The notes under the pieces were generated by a model. It was not told the DNA's origin, did no database searches, and worked only from the letters and a program-made list of their open reading frames with translations. This document shows, piece by piece, positions 54,482 through 64,000 of a stretch of DNA of 64,000 nt. The position numbers were made by a program, and so were the translations under genes. Origin of the DNA: Stappia albiluteola (GTDB lineage Bacteria > Pseudomonadota > Alphaproteobacteria > Rhizobiales > Stappiaceae); contig NZ_JACFXV010000048.1 in assembly GCF_014050225.1 (NCBI RefSeq), positions 193,501 to 257,500 on the forward strand, in the 5' to 3' direction. Position 1 is the first letter of the stretch. The number at the start of each line of letters is the position of its first letter.

Positions 54482-54510
54482 AGCGCGCTGCCCCACGCAG
54501 CGCGCTTTTT
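54482..54510. terminator. Terminator after hsp20
   Basis: AGCGCGCTG (54482-54490) and CAGCGCGCT (54498-54506) form a perfect 9-bp stem followed by five Ts. The convergent aldolase gene ends right at its tail. Confidence 0.88.
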
Positions 54511-55541
54511 CACAAGAGCGCCAGAAAGGCGTCCACGTCTTCCCTGCTGGTACGGAAGCTGGCGACAAGCCGCACCATGCTTTCCCCTGCCTCCAGTCCG
54601 TCACTTGGCCATTCGTGCATGACGGCGCCCGCAGCCCGAAGCGCGGCTATCTTCTCGCTGGAGAAGACAGCAAAGACTTCATTTGCCTGCGGGGCGATTG
54701 CAAGCCTGCCGCTTTCGCTTACATGGATGCCATCGGCGAGCCTGGAAGCCATCGCATTGGCGTGGCGCGCCAAATCCAGCCAATGACCGTCGGCGAGATA
54801 GCCCTCGAATTGAGCTGCCGCGAAACGGTTTTTGGATAGATTCTGCCCTCCTCGCATTCTCAGATAACCGAATTGCGCCGCATCCTGCGGATTGAAGAAC
54901 ACCACCGCTTCCGCGCACCAGCAGCCGTTCTTGGTCGCGCCGAAGGACAAGACGTCGACGCCGGCCTTCCAGGTCATTTCCGCCGGGCTTATGTCGAGAT
55001 GTGCCAACGCATTGGCAAAGCGCGCGCCATCCATGTGAAGCGGCAAGCCGCGGGACGCAGCAACTTCCTTGATCGCCCGGATTTCCTCGGGGCTGTAGAT
55101 CGTACCGGCCTCAGTCGCCTGGGAAATAGTCACCGCAACCGGTTGGCCATGGTGCACGTCACCGGAGTCGTGTCTCGCAAGCGCCGCGCTCAGAGATTTC
55201 GGACTGAATTTGCCATGCGGGCCGGCAAGGGCGACAAGCTTTGCCCCACCCGAGAAGAACTCCGGCGCGCCGCACTCGTCGACGGCCACATGAGATTCGG
55301 CGTGACAGAAAATGGTGCCGCCCGGCTTCGCATAAGCCGACAGGGCCAGTGAATTCGCCGCCGTGCCGGTCGCCACGAAGAAGACCGCAACCTCCCTTTC
55401 GAAGAGATCGCAGAACCGTTGCGTCACGGCTTCGGTAAGCGGGTCGTTGCCGTAGGCGGGCGCGAAACCCGAGTTATGGCGCGTCAGGGCCGCCATCACG
55501 GCGTCCGACGCACCTGCCCAATTGTCGCTAGCGAATATCAT
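54510..55541 (-). CDS. ltaE: Low-specificity L-threonine aldolase
   Basis: 343-residue PLP enzyme cleaving threonine/allo-threonine to glycine and acetaldehyde. Seen are FASDNWAGA, GFAPAYGNDP, FVATGTAANSLAL, LPLHMDGARFANAL and the PLP lysine in SFGATKNG. Beta-eliminating lyase fold type I. It is 49 bases downstream of bufD in the same direction, so it may be transcribed with the buf genes, but a metabolic link is not evident. Confidence 0.9.
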   Translation of the reverse strand: MIFASDNWAGASDAVMAALTRHNSGFAPAYGNDPLTEAVTQRFCDLFEREVAVFFVATGTAANSLALSAYAKPGGTIFCHAESHVAVDECGAPEFFSGGAKLVALAGPHGKFSPKSLSAALARHDSGDVHHGQPVAVTISQATEAGTIYSPEEIRAIKEVAASRGLPLHMDGARFANALAHLDISPAEMTWKAGVDVLSFGATKNGCWCAEAVVFFNPQDAAQFGYLRMRGGQNLSKNRFAAAQFEGYLADGHWLDLARHANAMASRLADGIHVSESGRLAIAPQANEVFAVFSSEKIAALRAAGAVMHEWPSDGLEAGESMVRLVASFRTSREDVDAFLALL

Positions 55542-55590
55542 GGCTCAAAGAGTTAGAAGACGCGCCGCGTCGTAGCAAGCGGGAAGCGGC

Positions 55591-56169
55591 TCAATACTGG
55601 CGCGCATACCACCAGCGGACGAGCAGGTAATCGAGCGAGATCTTGCCCGCGCCGCGCAACACCAGCACCAGCAGCAGGAATACCCAGAGCAGGCGCTGGT
55701 CCGCGATCAGGCCGGTGGGATCCCCGTCGAAGATCGTTCCGATGGTCGCCGCGTCGAGATGATGCCCCGTTATGTCCACATAGGTCATTGCGCCGACGAA
55801 GATGATGAAGCCGAGGCTTGCCGCCCGCGTGAAAACGCCCAGCACGATCATGACCGGCAGCAGGATCTCCGCCCAACTCCCGACAAGCACGACAAGGCCG
55901 TAGGGCATGAAGGGAATCTGGCTCGTATCGTAGCTGACGGCTTCCATCATTGCGGGGAGGATCTGTGCGTAGGCGCCCGCCGTCGGCTCGAACAAGCCGG
56001 CGATACCGGGTCCGAATTTGGTCAGCGCCGACCTCACGAAATAGACCAGAAGCACGGCGGCGAAGACGAACCTTGCCGCCAGGCCGAGAAGCCAGCCTTC
56101 CGTCATCCTTTGGATCACGCTGAAGAAGCCCATGTAGAGGCGGACGAAGAAGGAAATGACGAGGGTCAT
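55591..56169 (-). CDS. bufD: BufD-like DoxX-family membrane protein
   Basis: 192-residue inner-membrane protein of the DoxX/TQO-small family with four to five helices: LLGLAARFVFAAVLLVYFVRSA, YGLVVLVGSWAEILLPVMIVLGV, AASLGFIIFVGAMTYVD and LLWVFLLLVLVLRGAG. Its acidic residue in SWAEILLP is typical of DoxX. It ends the bufA-bufB-bufC-bufD order. In bufferin operons this protein is presumed to help copper handling at the membrane; its exact role is open. The start MTLVISFF at 56169 is chosen; the frame runs on to 56358. Confidence 0.87.
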   Translation of the reverse strand: MTLVISFFVRLYMGFFSVIQRMTEGWLLGLAARFVFAAVLLVYFVRSALTKFGPGIAGLFEPTAGAYAQILPAMMEAVSYDTSQIPFMPYGLVVLVGSWAEILLPVMIVLGVFTRAASLGFIIFVGAMTYVDITGHHLDAATIGTIFDGDPTGLIADQRLLWVFLLLVLVLRGAGKISLDYLLVRWWYARQY

Positions 56170-56227
56170 GGCGAGATGATTCTCCGTTCTGACGGAAAGA
56201 GATGGATTGCTGTAAGCCAGGAAGGAT

Positions 56228-56998
56228 TCAGGCAGGAGGCAGAAGGCGCAGAAAGGCACCGGTAGAAAGGCACCGCTGCAGGCAGGACGCAAGATCGAAG
56301 CTGGCGGCGCCGTCGAATGCCGACGCGATTGCGCTTTCCAGCGCTTCGCCGGCCCCAAGCGCTGCCAGGAAAGCCGCTTCTCCCGGCGCCAGGCGCGTCA
56401 CAATGACGTCCAGCGCCGGCCGGCTTACCAGCACGTCCTCGCCGCCGGCGGCGGAAAGGTTCGGCATGGCGCCACCAGAGCGATTCGCCTCGACGATCGT
56501 GGCGACCGGCCAGCGTGAACGGACGATCCGCGCGGACGGATGCAGGTCGATCCGCGTCGATCCGAGCCGCTCTTGCGGAACAGATCCAAGCTCGCCGGCA
56601 TCAAGGGGAGTTGCGTCGGCCGCGTGATAGGCGTCCAGCCAGGCCCGCTCGAGACGGGCGGCGTCGCCGAGATAGGGATAATTGGCCAATGGCGGGAAGG
56701 CGTCGAGGAAATCGCCGAAGTCGCGGCCATAATCGGCCAGGATTGAAGAAGACGGCGGATGCCGGCGGATGAACTCACGCGCAAGTGCGGCGAAATATTC
56801 CTCGCCGACGAGCGCGGAGATCGCCGGAAAAATGGATTTCAGCGCCGCCGTGAGACTGACCGCCACGTTGTTGCGATAAACCGCGAAGCGCTTTTCCGCC
56901 GCCTTGCCATTCGGGCCGACCACGCCGGCCGGCACTGGATTGCCGGGTTGCAGCAAGGCTTCGGCGAACTCTTCCTGCAATTCAGGCGGACGCTGCAT
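56228..56998 (-). CDS. bufC: BufC-like DUF2063 protein (HvfC/BufC family)
   Basis: 256-residue protein. The N-terminal DUF2063 domain (about 1-105) contains [19 protein letters not shown] and [20 protein letters not shown], then [19 protein letters not shown] second alpha/beta domain follows. In related clusters the DUF2063 partner binds the precursor and presents it to the DUF692 enzyme. The start at 56998 overlaps the end of bufB by 17 bases, so the two are translated together. The DNA-binding label sometimes given to this family is not supported by a visible HTH. Confidence 0.88.
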   Translation of the reverse strand: MQRPPELQEEFAEALLQPGNPVPAGVVGPNGKAAEKRFAVYRNNVAVSLTAALKSIFPAISALVGEEYFAALAREFIRRHPPSSSILADYGRDFGDFLDAFPPLANYPYLGDAARLERAWLDAYHAADATPLDAGELGSVPQERLGSTRIDLHPSARIVRSRWPVATIVEANRSGGAMPNLSAAGGEDVLVSRPALDVIVTRLAPGEAAFLAALGAGEALESAIASAFDGAASFDLASCLQRCLSTGAFLRLLPPA

Positions 56999-57872
56999 GT
57001 CGCCTGCTCCGCGACACGGACGCCATGATGGCCTCCGCGGCCTGTGCCTGTCCGTAAAGGACAGACCATTCGGGAACATCGTTGTCCCATTCCACCAGGG
57101 TCGGCACTTGGCCGACGCGCTCGATCACGCGTTCGTAGAGCGCCCAAACCGCCTCATCGACAGCCCGGTCATGCGCATCGATCAACAAAGGGCCGCCCTC
57201 ATCGTCGGTGTCGGGCGCATGGCCGCCAAGATGGATTTCACCGACGGCCTCGAACGGAAAGGCATCAAGATAGGCTTCCGGAGAGGTCTGGTGATTGACC
57301 GCGGATACGTAGACATTGTTGACGTCAAGCAGCAGGCCGCAGCCGGTACGCGAGACCACTTCCCGCAGGAAATCGAGCTCGCTCATCGAACTCTGCTCGA
57401 AGGCGACATAGGTCGAGGGATTCTCCAGCAGCATCCGCCGGCCAAGCGCTTCCTGCACCTGGTCTATATGGTCACAGACCCGATCGAGCGTTTCCCGGTC
57501 GTAGGGAACGGGCAGCAGGTCGTTGTAATAGGCCGTGTCATGCGTCGACCAGGCGAGATGCTCGGAAAAGAGGCCGGGCTCGTATCGCTCCGCCACTTGC
57601 CTCAGGCGGGAGAGGTGCGCGCCGTCCAGCGGCCCCAGCGCGCCGATCGACAGGCCGACGCCGTGCAGGGAGATCGGATAGGCGTCGCGGATGGCCGACA
57701 GGTAAGCGTGCGGCGGCCCGCCGGCTCCCATATAGTTTTCGGCGTGGATCTCGAAGAAACCGATATCGGGCCGCTGATCCAGGATGGCGTGGTAATGTTC
57801 CGCCTTCAGGCCGACACCCGCCCTCGCGGGCAATCCAGCCTCGACAAGCCAAGCCCTGCCGTTACCTGCCAT
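56982..57872 (-). CDS. bufB: BufB-like DUF692 multinuclear iron oxidase (MNIO)
   Basis: 296-residue TIM-barrel enzyme of the DUF692/MNIO family, which uses two or three iron ions to modify cysteines in ribosomally made peptides. Metal-ligand-type segments: [51 protein letters not shown] and [11 protein letters not shown]. The start at 57872 follows GCAGGGA; the frame extends to 58193 without homology. It lies 125 bases downstream of the precursor gene and overlaps bufC. By homology it should convert cysteines of BufA to thiooxazole-type heterocycles; the product here is inferred. Confidence 0.92.
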   Translation of the reverse strand: MAGNGRAWLVEAGLPARAGVGLKAEHYHAILDQRPDIGFFEIHAENYMGAGGPPHAYLSAIRDAYPISLHGVGLSIGALGPLDGAHLSRLRQVAERYEPGLFSEHLAWSTHDTAYYNDLLPVPYDRETLDRVCDHIDQVQEALGRRMLLENPSTYVAFEQSSMSELDFLREVVSRTGCGLLLDVNNVYVSAVNHQTSPEAYLDAFPFEAVGEIHLGGHAPDTDDEGGPLLIDAHDRAVDEAVWALYERVIERVGQVPTLVEWDNDVPEWSVLYGQAQAAEAIMASVSRSRRHAASA

Positions 57873-57997
57873 TCCCTGCTCCGTTCCGTCTGTTGTCAGG
57901 CGTCGCCGACGATGCTGCCTCACCACGAAGAATAACCGGAAGGCACACGGCTTGCGCCTCCCGGCTCCGGCGCAGGCCGGGCGAATGAACTTGCCGA

Positions 57998-58297
57998 TCA
58001 GCCTTGCGGCAGATCCCGGTCGAGCGGCTCCAGCGAGCCCACGCGACCGTCCGGCAGTTCGATCGAGGCGCATGTTCCCTTCGGAACGAGCGTCCAGGCA
58101 TTGCCCTGATAGTCGATCTTGGACGTGCCGGCGCAGGACGTGCCCGGCCCCGCAGCGCAATCGTTCTTGCCGGCGAGCGAGACGCCGTAGCACTTCTCTT
58201 TTGCCTCGGCCTGCGCTCCGGTCGGCGCGGCGATGCCGGCAAGTGCGGTTGCGACAGCGCCGGCAACAATGACTGCGGAAAGGGTCTTCTGGTTCAT
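57998..58297 (-). CDS. bufA1: BufA1-like bufferin precursor (DUF2282)
   Basis: 99-residue peptide with a Sec signal (about residues 1-30, ending GAQA) and a short mature part. Four cysteines lie at 36, 47, 55 and 76 in the contexts [20 protein letters not shown] and PKGTCAS, which is the BufA1 pattern. In the family the two middle cysteines are modified by BufB and the outer pair can form a disulfide; the product binds copper in the periplasm. AGGAGA lies seven bases before the ATG at 58297. The frame upstream to 58360 is rejected. The first gene of bufA-B-C-D. Confidence 0.92.
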   Translation of the reverse strand: MNQKTLSAVIVAGAVATALAGIAAPTGAQAEAKEKCYGVSLAGKNDCAAGPGTSCAGTSKIDYQGNAWTLVPKGTCASIELPDGRVGSLEPLDRDLPQG

Positions 58298-58894
58298 TCC
58301 GATCTCCTGTTCACTCGACTGCCGAGCGGAGAAGTTTTGCAACAAAGCGGACGACGGCAAGAAAATTACCTGACGTCATCGCCGCCTTGGACTTTGCCGG
58401 ACTTGCCGCCTCAATAGGAAATCAAAGCGCCGTGACGGCATATCGATCCTTCTTTGACTTTTCCGTCATGACCTCTTTCGCCGGCAGGATCGGGACACGA
58501 CGGACATTTTATTGCCCGCCGAAGAGCCGCGGGCGATCGAAAGTGACAATTCCGGCGCTCGGCACGAAAGAAATATATTATAAAGTACCCGGAAGCGACT
58601 TGCCCCTGTAAGGGAAATCTGGCATTGTTCGCGCGATTAGATAGGACAGGATTGCTGTCCTATCTTGAAGTCACCCGACAAATCCGTGAGGATGGCGCCA
58701 CAGGGTACGGTTCCAGGAGGATCGCGACCGCGGCGAGCTGCCGGACGGAGATCGAGGGTGGGCCGGCGGCGGAATGGCACGATTTCTCCGGCGGCTTTAT
58801 GCTTCGGCAATGGGAAGTGCGGGGTTTGGACGGTTGCGGTCGGCTTCCGATGCGCGGACGGACGCTTCGCCGGAGGCTCGAAAGTGAGGGCGCA
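58298..58894. other. Intergenic region between bufA1 and gltB, with perfect inverted repeat
   Basis: About 600 bases holding the divergent promoters of the buf operon and gltB. A perfect 11-bp inverted repeat AGATAGGACAG (58639-58649) and CTGTCCTATCT (58655-58665), loop GATTG, lies 230 bases before gltB with no T-run after it. An AT-rich tract (about 58560-58590) precedes it. The gltB frame is open across much of this region, but the sequence before 58895 does not resemble GltB. Confidence 0.6.
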
Positions 58895-61800
58895 ATGAGC
58901 AGGATCGACAGGACGACGCAGGCGGGTGGGTTTGACGGGGTTTCCAAGACCGCGACCACGAAAACGCGCGGCGTTGCCGATCGAACCCGCCTTGCCGCCC
59001 GAAACGGCCTTTACAATCCATCCAAGGAACATGATGCCTGCGGCGTCGGCTTCATTGCCCATATGAAGGGCGAGCAGTCCCACCGCATCATCACGGACGG
59101 CCTGCGGATTCTCGAGAACCTGACGCATCGCGGCGCCGTCGGCGCCGATCCGCTGATGGGCGACGGTGCGGGCATGCTGACCCAGATCCCGCATGCCTTC
59201 TTCGCGGAGGAAGCGCGGGCGGCCGGGTTCGAGCTTCCCGAGCCGGGATCTTACGGCGTCGGCTTTCTTTTCCTGCCGCAGGACGACGCGCTGCGCGCGA
59301 AATGCGAAGCGATCGTCGAGCGGGTGATCGCCGCCGAAGGGCAGAAGCTGCTTGGCTGGCGCGACGTGCCGACCGACAATTCCTCCCTGTCCAAGTCGCC
59401 CGATATCGTGGCGACTGAGCCGCGCTCGCGGCAGGTGTTCATCGCCGCCGAGGGGTTAGCGGATCAGACGGCGTTCGAGCGGCGCCTGTACGTTCTTCGC
59501 AAGGTGATTTCCAACGCCATTCGCGCAGAGACGGACGCAACCAGCCACGGCTTCTACGTCGTCTCGCTGTCGAGCCGGACCATCGTCTACAAGGGCATGT
59601 TCCTCGCCTATCAGCTCGGCGCCTATTATCGCGACCTGACGGATCCGCGCTTCGCGTCCGCCCTGGCGCTCGTCCACCAGCGCTTTTCCACCAACACCTT
59701 CCCGTCCTGGGAACTGTCCCATCCCTACCGGATGGTCGCCCATAACGGCGAGATCAACACGCTGCGCGGCAACGTCAACTGGATGGCCGCCCGGCAGGCA
59801 TCCGTTTCCTCGCCGCTGTTTGGCGGCGACATCGACAAGCTGTGGCCGATCTCCTACGAGGGGCAATCGGACACGGCCTGCTTCGACAATGCGCTCGAAT
59901 TCCTTGTGCAGGGCGGTTACTCGCTGGCTCACGCCGCGATGATGCTCATCCCGGAAGCCTGGGCCGGCAACCCGCTGATGGACGAAAACCGCCGCTCCTT
60001 CTACGAGTATCATGCCGCGATCATGGAGCCGTGGGACGGCCCGGCGGCGGTCGCCTTCACGGACGGTCGCCAGATCGGCGCGACCCTCGACCGAAACGGC
60101 CTGCGTCCGGCACGCTACGTCGTGACCGACGACGACCTGGTCATCATGGCCTCGGAAGTCGGCGTCCTGCCGATCGCGGAAGAGAAGATCGTCCGCAAGT
60201 GGCGCCTGCAGCCGGGCAAGATGCTGCTCATCGACCTTGAAGAAGGGCGCATCATTTCCGACGACGAGATCAAGCGCCAGCTCTCCACGGCCAATCCCTA
60301 CAAGGACTGGCTGCACCGCTCGCAGATCGTACTGGAGGATATGCCGGCCGTGCGCCAGCGCGCGCCGGTGGCGGCGGAAAGCCTGCTCGATCGCCAGCAG
60401 GCCTTCGGCTACACGCAGGAAGACATCAAGCTCCTGATGCAGCCGATGGCGACCGTCGGCCAGGAAGCCATCGGCTCGATGGGCACCGATACGCCGATCT
60501 CGGCGCTCTCAGACAAGTCGAAGCTGCTCTACACTTACTTCAAGCAGAATTTTGCCCAGGTGACGAACCCGCCGATCGACCCGATCCGCGAGGAACTCGT
60601 CATGAGCCTCGTCTCCTTCATCGGCCCGCGCCCGAACCTCTTCGACCTTGAGGGCATTTCCACCCACAAGCGTCTGGAAGTGCGCCAGCCGATCCTCACC
60701 AACGAAGACCTGGAAAAGATCCGCGCCATCGGGGACATTGCCGACAACCAGTTCTCCGCCAAGACGCTGGACATCACCTATTCCGCCGACAAGGGGGCCG
60801 ACGGCATGGAGCCGGCGGTGAAGACCCTTTGCGAAAACGCGGAAAAGGCGGTGAAGAACGGCTATAACATCATCATCCTGTCCGACCGGCTGATCAGCCG
60901 CGCCCGTATCGCCATCCCGGCGCTGCTGGCCACGGCAGCGGTGCACAACTACCTGATCCGCAAGGGTCTTCGCACCTCGGTCGGTCTCGTCGTCGAGACG
61001 GGCGAAGCGCGCGAGGTGCATCATTTCTGCGTGCTTGCCGGCTATGGCGCGGAAGCGATCAACCCCTATCTCGCCTTCGAGACGCTCCTTGCGATGCATC
61101 AGGAGATGGAGTTCCCGGCCGAGGTCGACGAGCACGAAATCGTCCATCGCTACATCAAGTCGATCGACAAGGGCATCCTGAAGGTGATGTCCAAGATGGG
61201 CATCTCCACCTACCAGTCCTATTGCGGTGCCCAGATCTTCGACGCGGTCGGCCTGTCGAGCGCATTCGTCGAGAAATACTTCTTCGGTACGGCGACCACG
61301 ATCGAGGGTATCGGCCTTGGCGAAGTGGCGGAAGAGACCGTCCTTCGCCATCAGACTGCTTTTTCCGACGTGCCGGTGCTGCGCCGTTCGCTTGAGGTCG
61401 GCGGCGAGTATGCCTATCGCATGCGCGGCGAAGACCACATGTGGACGCCGGACAATATCGCATTGCTCCAGCACGCGGTGCGCGCCAACCTGCCCGACAC
61501 CTACCGGGAATATTCCCGCGAGGTGAACGAAGAGCAGGGACGCTATTCGATCCGCGGCCTTTTCCGCATCAAATCGGCGGAGGAGATCGGCAAGGCTCCC
61601 GTCTCCATCGACGAGGTGGAGCCTGCAGCCGATATCGTGAAGCGGTTCGCGACCGGCGCCATGTCCTTCGGCTCGATCTCGCGGGAGGCGCATACCACCC
61701 TGGCAATCGCCATGAACCGGATCGGCGGCAAGTCGAATACCGGTGAGGGCGGCGAGGAGGCGGAACGCTTCAAGCCGTTGCTCAACGGCTCGATGAATCC

Positions 61801-63625
61801 GGAGCGCTCGGCGATCAAGCAGGTTGCCTCCGGCCGCTTCGGCGTGACGACGGAATATCTCGTCAATTCCGATATGATCCAGATCAAGGTGGCGCAAGGT
61901 GCAAAGCCCGGCGAAGGCGGTCAGTTGCCCGGCCACAAGGTTGACGCGGTCATCGCCAAGGTGCGCCATTCCACGCCGGGCGTCGGCCTGATTTCGCCCC
62001 CGCCGCATCATGACATCTATTCCATCGAGGATCTGGCCCAGCTGATCTTCGACCTGAAGAACGTCAATTCCTCCGCCGATATTTCCGTGAAGCTCGTCTC
62101 GGAAGTCGGCGTGGGAACGGTTGCCGCTGGCGTTGCCAAGGCGCGCGCCGATCACATCACCATCTCCGGCTACGACGGGGGAACGGGCGCCTCGCCACTG
62201 ACCTCCATCAAGCACGCCGGCAGCCCCTGGGAGATGGGTCTCGCCGAAACCCAGCAGACCCTGGTGCTGAACGGATTGCGGTCTCGCGTCGCCCTTCAGG
62301 TCGATGGCGGGCTGCGGACAGGCCGCGACGTCATCATCGGCGCGATGCTGGGCGCGGACGAGTTCGGCTTCGCCACCGCGCCGCTGATTGCGGCAGGCTG
62401 CCTGATGATGCGCAAGTGCCATCTCAATACCTGTCCGGTGGGCATCGCCACGCAGGACCCGGTCCTTCGCAAACGCTTCAAGGGCGCGCCCGAGCACGTC
62501 ATCAACTTCTTCTTCTTCGTGGCGGAAGAAGTGCGCGAGCTGATGGCCAGCCTCGGCATCCGCAAGCTGGACGAATTGGTCGGCCGCTCCGACTATCTCG
62601 ACAAGCAGGCGGCAATCGACCACTGGAAGGCGCGTGGCCTGGACTTCAGCCGCATCTTCTTCCGCCCGGAGGCGGAGGACAGCGAGATCCGCTGGACCGA
62701 GCTGCAGAAGCACCCGATCGACGACATTCTCGACCGCAGGCTGATCGCGAAAGCCGGGCCCGCGCTCGAAAGCAAGACGCCGGTCGTCATCGAGGAGGAG
62801 ATCCGCAACATCGACCGCTCCGCCGGTGCGATGCTGTCGGGCGAGGTCGCCAGGCGCTTCGGCCACAAGGGCCTGAAGCCCGACACCATTACCGTGAAGC
62901 TGACCGGCACCGCCGGCCAGAGCTTCGGCGCCTTCGTGGCGCGCGGCGTGACGATGGACCTGGTCGGCGACGCCAACGACTATGTCGGCAAGGGCCTTGC
63001 CGGCGGGCGCGTGGTCATCCGGCCGAACCCGGCCTGTGCGGCCGATCCCGACTACTCGATCATCGCCGGCAATACCGTTCTCTACGGGGCAACCGAAGGC
63101 GAATGCTACATCCGCGGCATCGCGGGCGAGCGCTTCGCGGTCCGCAATTCCGGCGCCCTCGCCGTCGTGGAGGGTGTGGGCGATCACGGCTGCGAATATA
63201 TGACCGGCGGCGTGGTGGTCGTGCTTGGCTGGACAGGCCGCAACTTCGCGGCCGGCATGTCGGGCGGTGTGGCCTATGTGCTGGACGAGGACGGCACGTT
63301 CCGCAATCGCTGCAATCTGGCGATGGTCGATATTGAGCCGGTGCCGGAAGAAGACGACCTTCTGGAGAAGCTCCATCACCATGGCGGCGATATCGAGCAC
63401 AAGGGTCGCGTCGACCTGACGGCCGACATGTCGCGCCATGACGACGAGCGGCTCCGGCAGCTGATCTCGAACCACATCCGCTACACGGATTCGGCCTGGG
63501 CGAAGGAAATTCTCGCCAACTGGGAGACCTTCCGGCCGAAATTCGTGAAGGTGATGCCGGTCGAATATCGCCGGGCTCTCCGCGAGATGGAAGAAAAGCG
63601 CCTTGGCATGGCGGCGGCGGAATAA
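58895..63625 (+). CDS. gltB: Glutamate synthase (NADPH), large subunit
   Basis: 1576 residues. It makes glutamate from 2-oxoglutarate and glutamine, with gltD. The class II amidotransferase domain starts with the catalytic Cys in HDACGVGF (residue 49 from this ATG, so a propeptide is cleaved). Central and FMN-binding synthase domains follow ([32 protein letters not shown]). The 3Fe-4S Cys cluster is CHLNTCPVG. The C-terminal GXGXG beta-helix follows. The ATG at 58895 follows GAGGG; the frame stays open upstream to 58625. gltD starts 15 bases after the stop. Confidence 0.97.
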   Translation: MSRIDRTTQAGGFDGVSKTATTKTRGVADRTRLAARNGLYNPSKEHDACGVGFIAHMKGEQSHRIITDGLRILENLTHRGAVGADPLMGDGAGMLTQIPHAFFAEEARAAGFELPEPGSYGVGFLFLPQDDALRAKCEAIVERVIAAEGQKLLGWRDVPTDNSSLSKSPDIVATEPRSRQVFIAAEGLADQTAFERRLYVLRKVISNAIRAETDATSHGFYVVSLSSRTIVYKGMFLAYQLGAYYRDLTDPRFASALALVHQRFSTNTFPSWELSHPYRMVAHNGEINTLRGNVNWMAARQASVSSPLFGGDIDKLWPISYEGQSDTACFDNALEFLVQGGYSLAHAAMMLIPEAWAGNPLMDENRRSFYEYHAAIMEPWDGPAAVAFTDGRQIGATLDRNGLRPARYVVTDDDLVIMASEVGVLPIAEEKIVRKWRLQPGKMLLIDLEEGRIISDDEIKRQLSTANPYKDWLHRSQIVLEDMPAVRQRAPVAAESLLDRQQAFGYTQEDIKLLMQPMATVGQEAIGSMGTDTPISALSDKSKLLYTYFKQNFAQVTNPPIDPIREELVMSLVSFIGPRPNLFDLEGISTHKRLEVRQPILTNEDLEKIRAIGDIADNQFSAKTLDITYSADKGADGMEPAVKTLCENAEKAVKNGYNIIILSDRLISRARIAIPALLATAAVHNYLIRKGLRTSVGLVVETGEAREVHHFCVLAGYGAEAINPYLAFETLLAMHQEMEFPAEVDEHEIVHRYIKSIDKGILKVMSKMGISTYQSYCGAQIFDAVGLSSAFVEKYFFGTATTIEGIGLGEVAEETVLRHQTAFSDVPVLRRSLEVGGEYAYRMRGEDHMWTPDNIALLQHAVRANLPDTYREYSREVNEEQGRYSIRGLFRIKSAEEIGKAPVSIDEVEPAADIVKRFATGAMSFGSISREAHTTLAIAMNRIGGKSNTGEGGEEAERFKPLLNGSMNPERSAIKQVASGRFGVTTEYLVNSDMIQIKVAQGAKPGEGGQLPGHKVDAVIAKVRHSTPGVGLISPPPHHDIYSIEDLAQLIFDLKNVNSSADISVKLVSEVGVGTVAAGVAKARADHITISGYDGGTGASPLTSIKHAGSPWEMGLAETQQTLVLNGLRSRVALQVDGGLRTGRDVIIGAMLGADEFGFATAPLIAAGCLMMRKCHLNTCPVGIATQDPVLRKRFKGAPEHVINFFFFVAEEVRELMASLGIRKLDELVGRSDYLDKQAAIDHWKARGLDFSRIFFRPEAEDSEIRWTELQKHPIDDILDRRLIAKAGPALESKTPVVIEEEIRNIDRSAGAMLSGEVARRFGHKGLKPDTITVKLTGTAGQSFGAFVARGVTMDLVGDANDYVGKGLAGGRVVIRPNPACAADPDYSIIAGNTVLYGATEGECYIRGIAGERFAVRNSGALAVVEGVGDHGCEYMTGGVVVVLGWTGRNFAAGMSGGVAYVLDEDGTFRNRCNLAMVDIEPVPEEDDLLEKLHHHGGDIEHKGRVDLTADMSRHDDERLRQLISNHIRYTDSAWAKEILANWETFRPKFVKVMPVEYRRALREMEEKRLGMAAAE

Positions 63626-63640
63626 GGGGACGTAAGCTTT

Positions 63641-64000
63641 ATGGGTAAGGTCACCGGATTTCTCGAAATCGACCGGCAGGATCAGAAGTATCAGCCGGCG
63701 TCCGACCGCATTCGCCATTTCCGCGAATTCACGCTGCCGCTCGCCGACAAGGACGTGGAGCGGCAGGCCGCGCGCTGCATGGATTGCGGCATCCCCTATT
63801 GCCACGGGCCGACGGGTTGCCCGGTCCATAACCAGATCCCGGACTGGAACGACCTCGTCTATAACGGCGACTGGGAACTGGCCGCGCGCAACCTGCATTC
63901 CACCAACAATTTCCCTGAATTCACCGGCCGCATCTGCCCCGCGCCCTGCGAGGAAGCCTGCACGCTGAACCTGGAGGACGTGCCGGTTGCCATCAAGACG
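63641..64000 (+). CDS. gltD: Glutamate synthase small subunit, N-terminal part (cut by window edge)
   Basis: First 120 residues of the NADPH-binding subunit, starting [18 protein letters not shown]. The iron-sulfur cysteine groups are visible: [23 protein letters not shown] and [12 protein letters not shown]. These carry the 4Fe-4S clusters that pass electrons from FAD to GltB. The FAD- and NADPH-binding domains lie beyond the window. Directly downstream of gltB, so one operon. Confidence 0.97.
   Translation, partial: MGKVTGFLEIDRQDQKYQPASDRIRHFREFTLPLADKDVERQAARCMDCGIPYCHGPTGCPVHNQIPDWNDLVYNGDWELAARNLHSTNNFPEFTGRICPAPCEEACTLNLEDVPVAIKT

Noticed and set aside
58625..58894. N-terminal extension of GltB
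   Set aside because: The frame is open but the sequence is unlike GltB, contains a perfect inverted repeat at DNA level, and the ATG at 58895 gives a normal propeptide length.
60509..63898. Very long open frame (1129 codons) on the minus strand
   Set aside because: It lies antisense to gltB, whose protein is certain; open antisense frames are expected from GC-rich codon use. No family sequence is visible in it.

Overview
The window is one uninterrupted piece of chromosome from a GC-rich alphaproteobacterium, most likely of the order Hyphomicrobiales and probably Rhizobiaceae-like. The evidence is family content: the alphaproteobacterial cell-cycle proteins TrcR (DUF1013), GapR (DUF2312) and CpdR, the small alphaproteobacterial families DUF1192, DUF1465, DUF1036 and DUF1244, an aa3-type cytochrome oxidase subunit IV, a transhydrogenase with a split alpha subunit, ROSE-like control of a small heat-shock gene, and palindromic intergenic repeats like rhizobial RIME elements. 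I see no transposase, integrase, phage gene or CRISPR array. Most genes are housekeeping.

Layout. 1-9.3 kb: glycolysis (gap end, pgk, class II fba), a divergent ThiE-like protein coupled to a secreted Sel1-repeat protein, EF-P, an inositol-monophosphatase-family enzyme, and a two-gene ExbB/MotA-like plus MotB/OmpA-like membrane pair. 9.3-13.2 kb: TrcR, a quinone oxidoreductase, DUF1192, a candidate small RNA, DUF1465, ribosomal protein L31 and two neighbouring palindromic repeats. 13.4-25 kb: an MsbA-like ABC exporter, an SDR, propionyl-CoA synthetase, a TauE permease, an acyl-CoA ligase, two YdcH-type proteins, purEK and a MATE exporter. 25-28.7 kb: an AT-rich patch with a possible ADP-ribosyltransferase-fold gene, a class II glutamine amidotransferase, rpsU and a TPR lipoprotein.

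28.7-47 kb: pntA1-pntA2-pntB behind a CoxIV-type gene; an operon pepF / haem N-demethylase-like / ABC1 kinase; an orphan sigma-54 response regulator; a DUF882 protein; an operon N-formylglutamate amidohydrolase / DUF1244 / gapR; a DMT permease; DUF1036-pyk; and a hydrolase. 47-58.4 kb: rpmJ, tRNA-Val(GAC), cpdR divergent from a second N-formylglutamate amidohydrolase, a HisN-type phosphatase, an ArsR regulator divergent from an aminotransferase-DUF427 pair with repeated operator-like palindromes, a small heat-shock gene with a likely RNA thermometer, a threonine aldolase, and a complete bufferin-type cluster bufA-B-C-D. 58.9-64 kb: gltB and the start of gltD.

The most notable system is the minus-strand cluster at 55591-58297. 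It encodes a 99-residue secreted precursor with four cysteines (DUF2282), a DUF692 multinuclear iron oxidase, a DUF2063 partner and a DoxX membrane protein. This is the composition of bufferin copper-buffering RiPP operons. Also worth follow-up are the ROSE-like thermometer, the roughly 100-nt candidate sRNA with a CUCCU loop, the ArsR-controlled module, the ART-like orphan, and the perfect 11-5-11 inverted repeat upstream of gltB.
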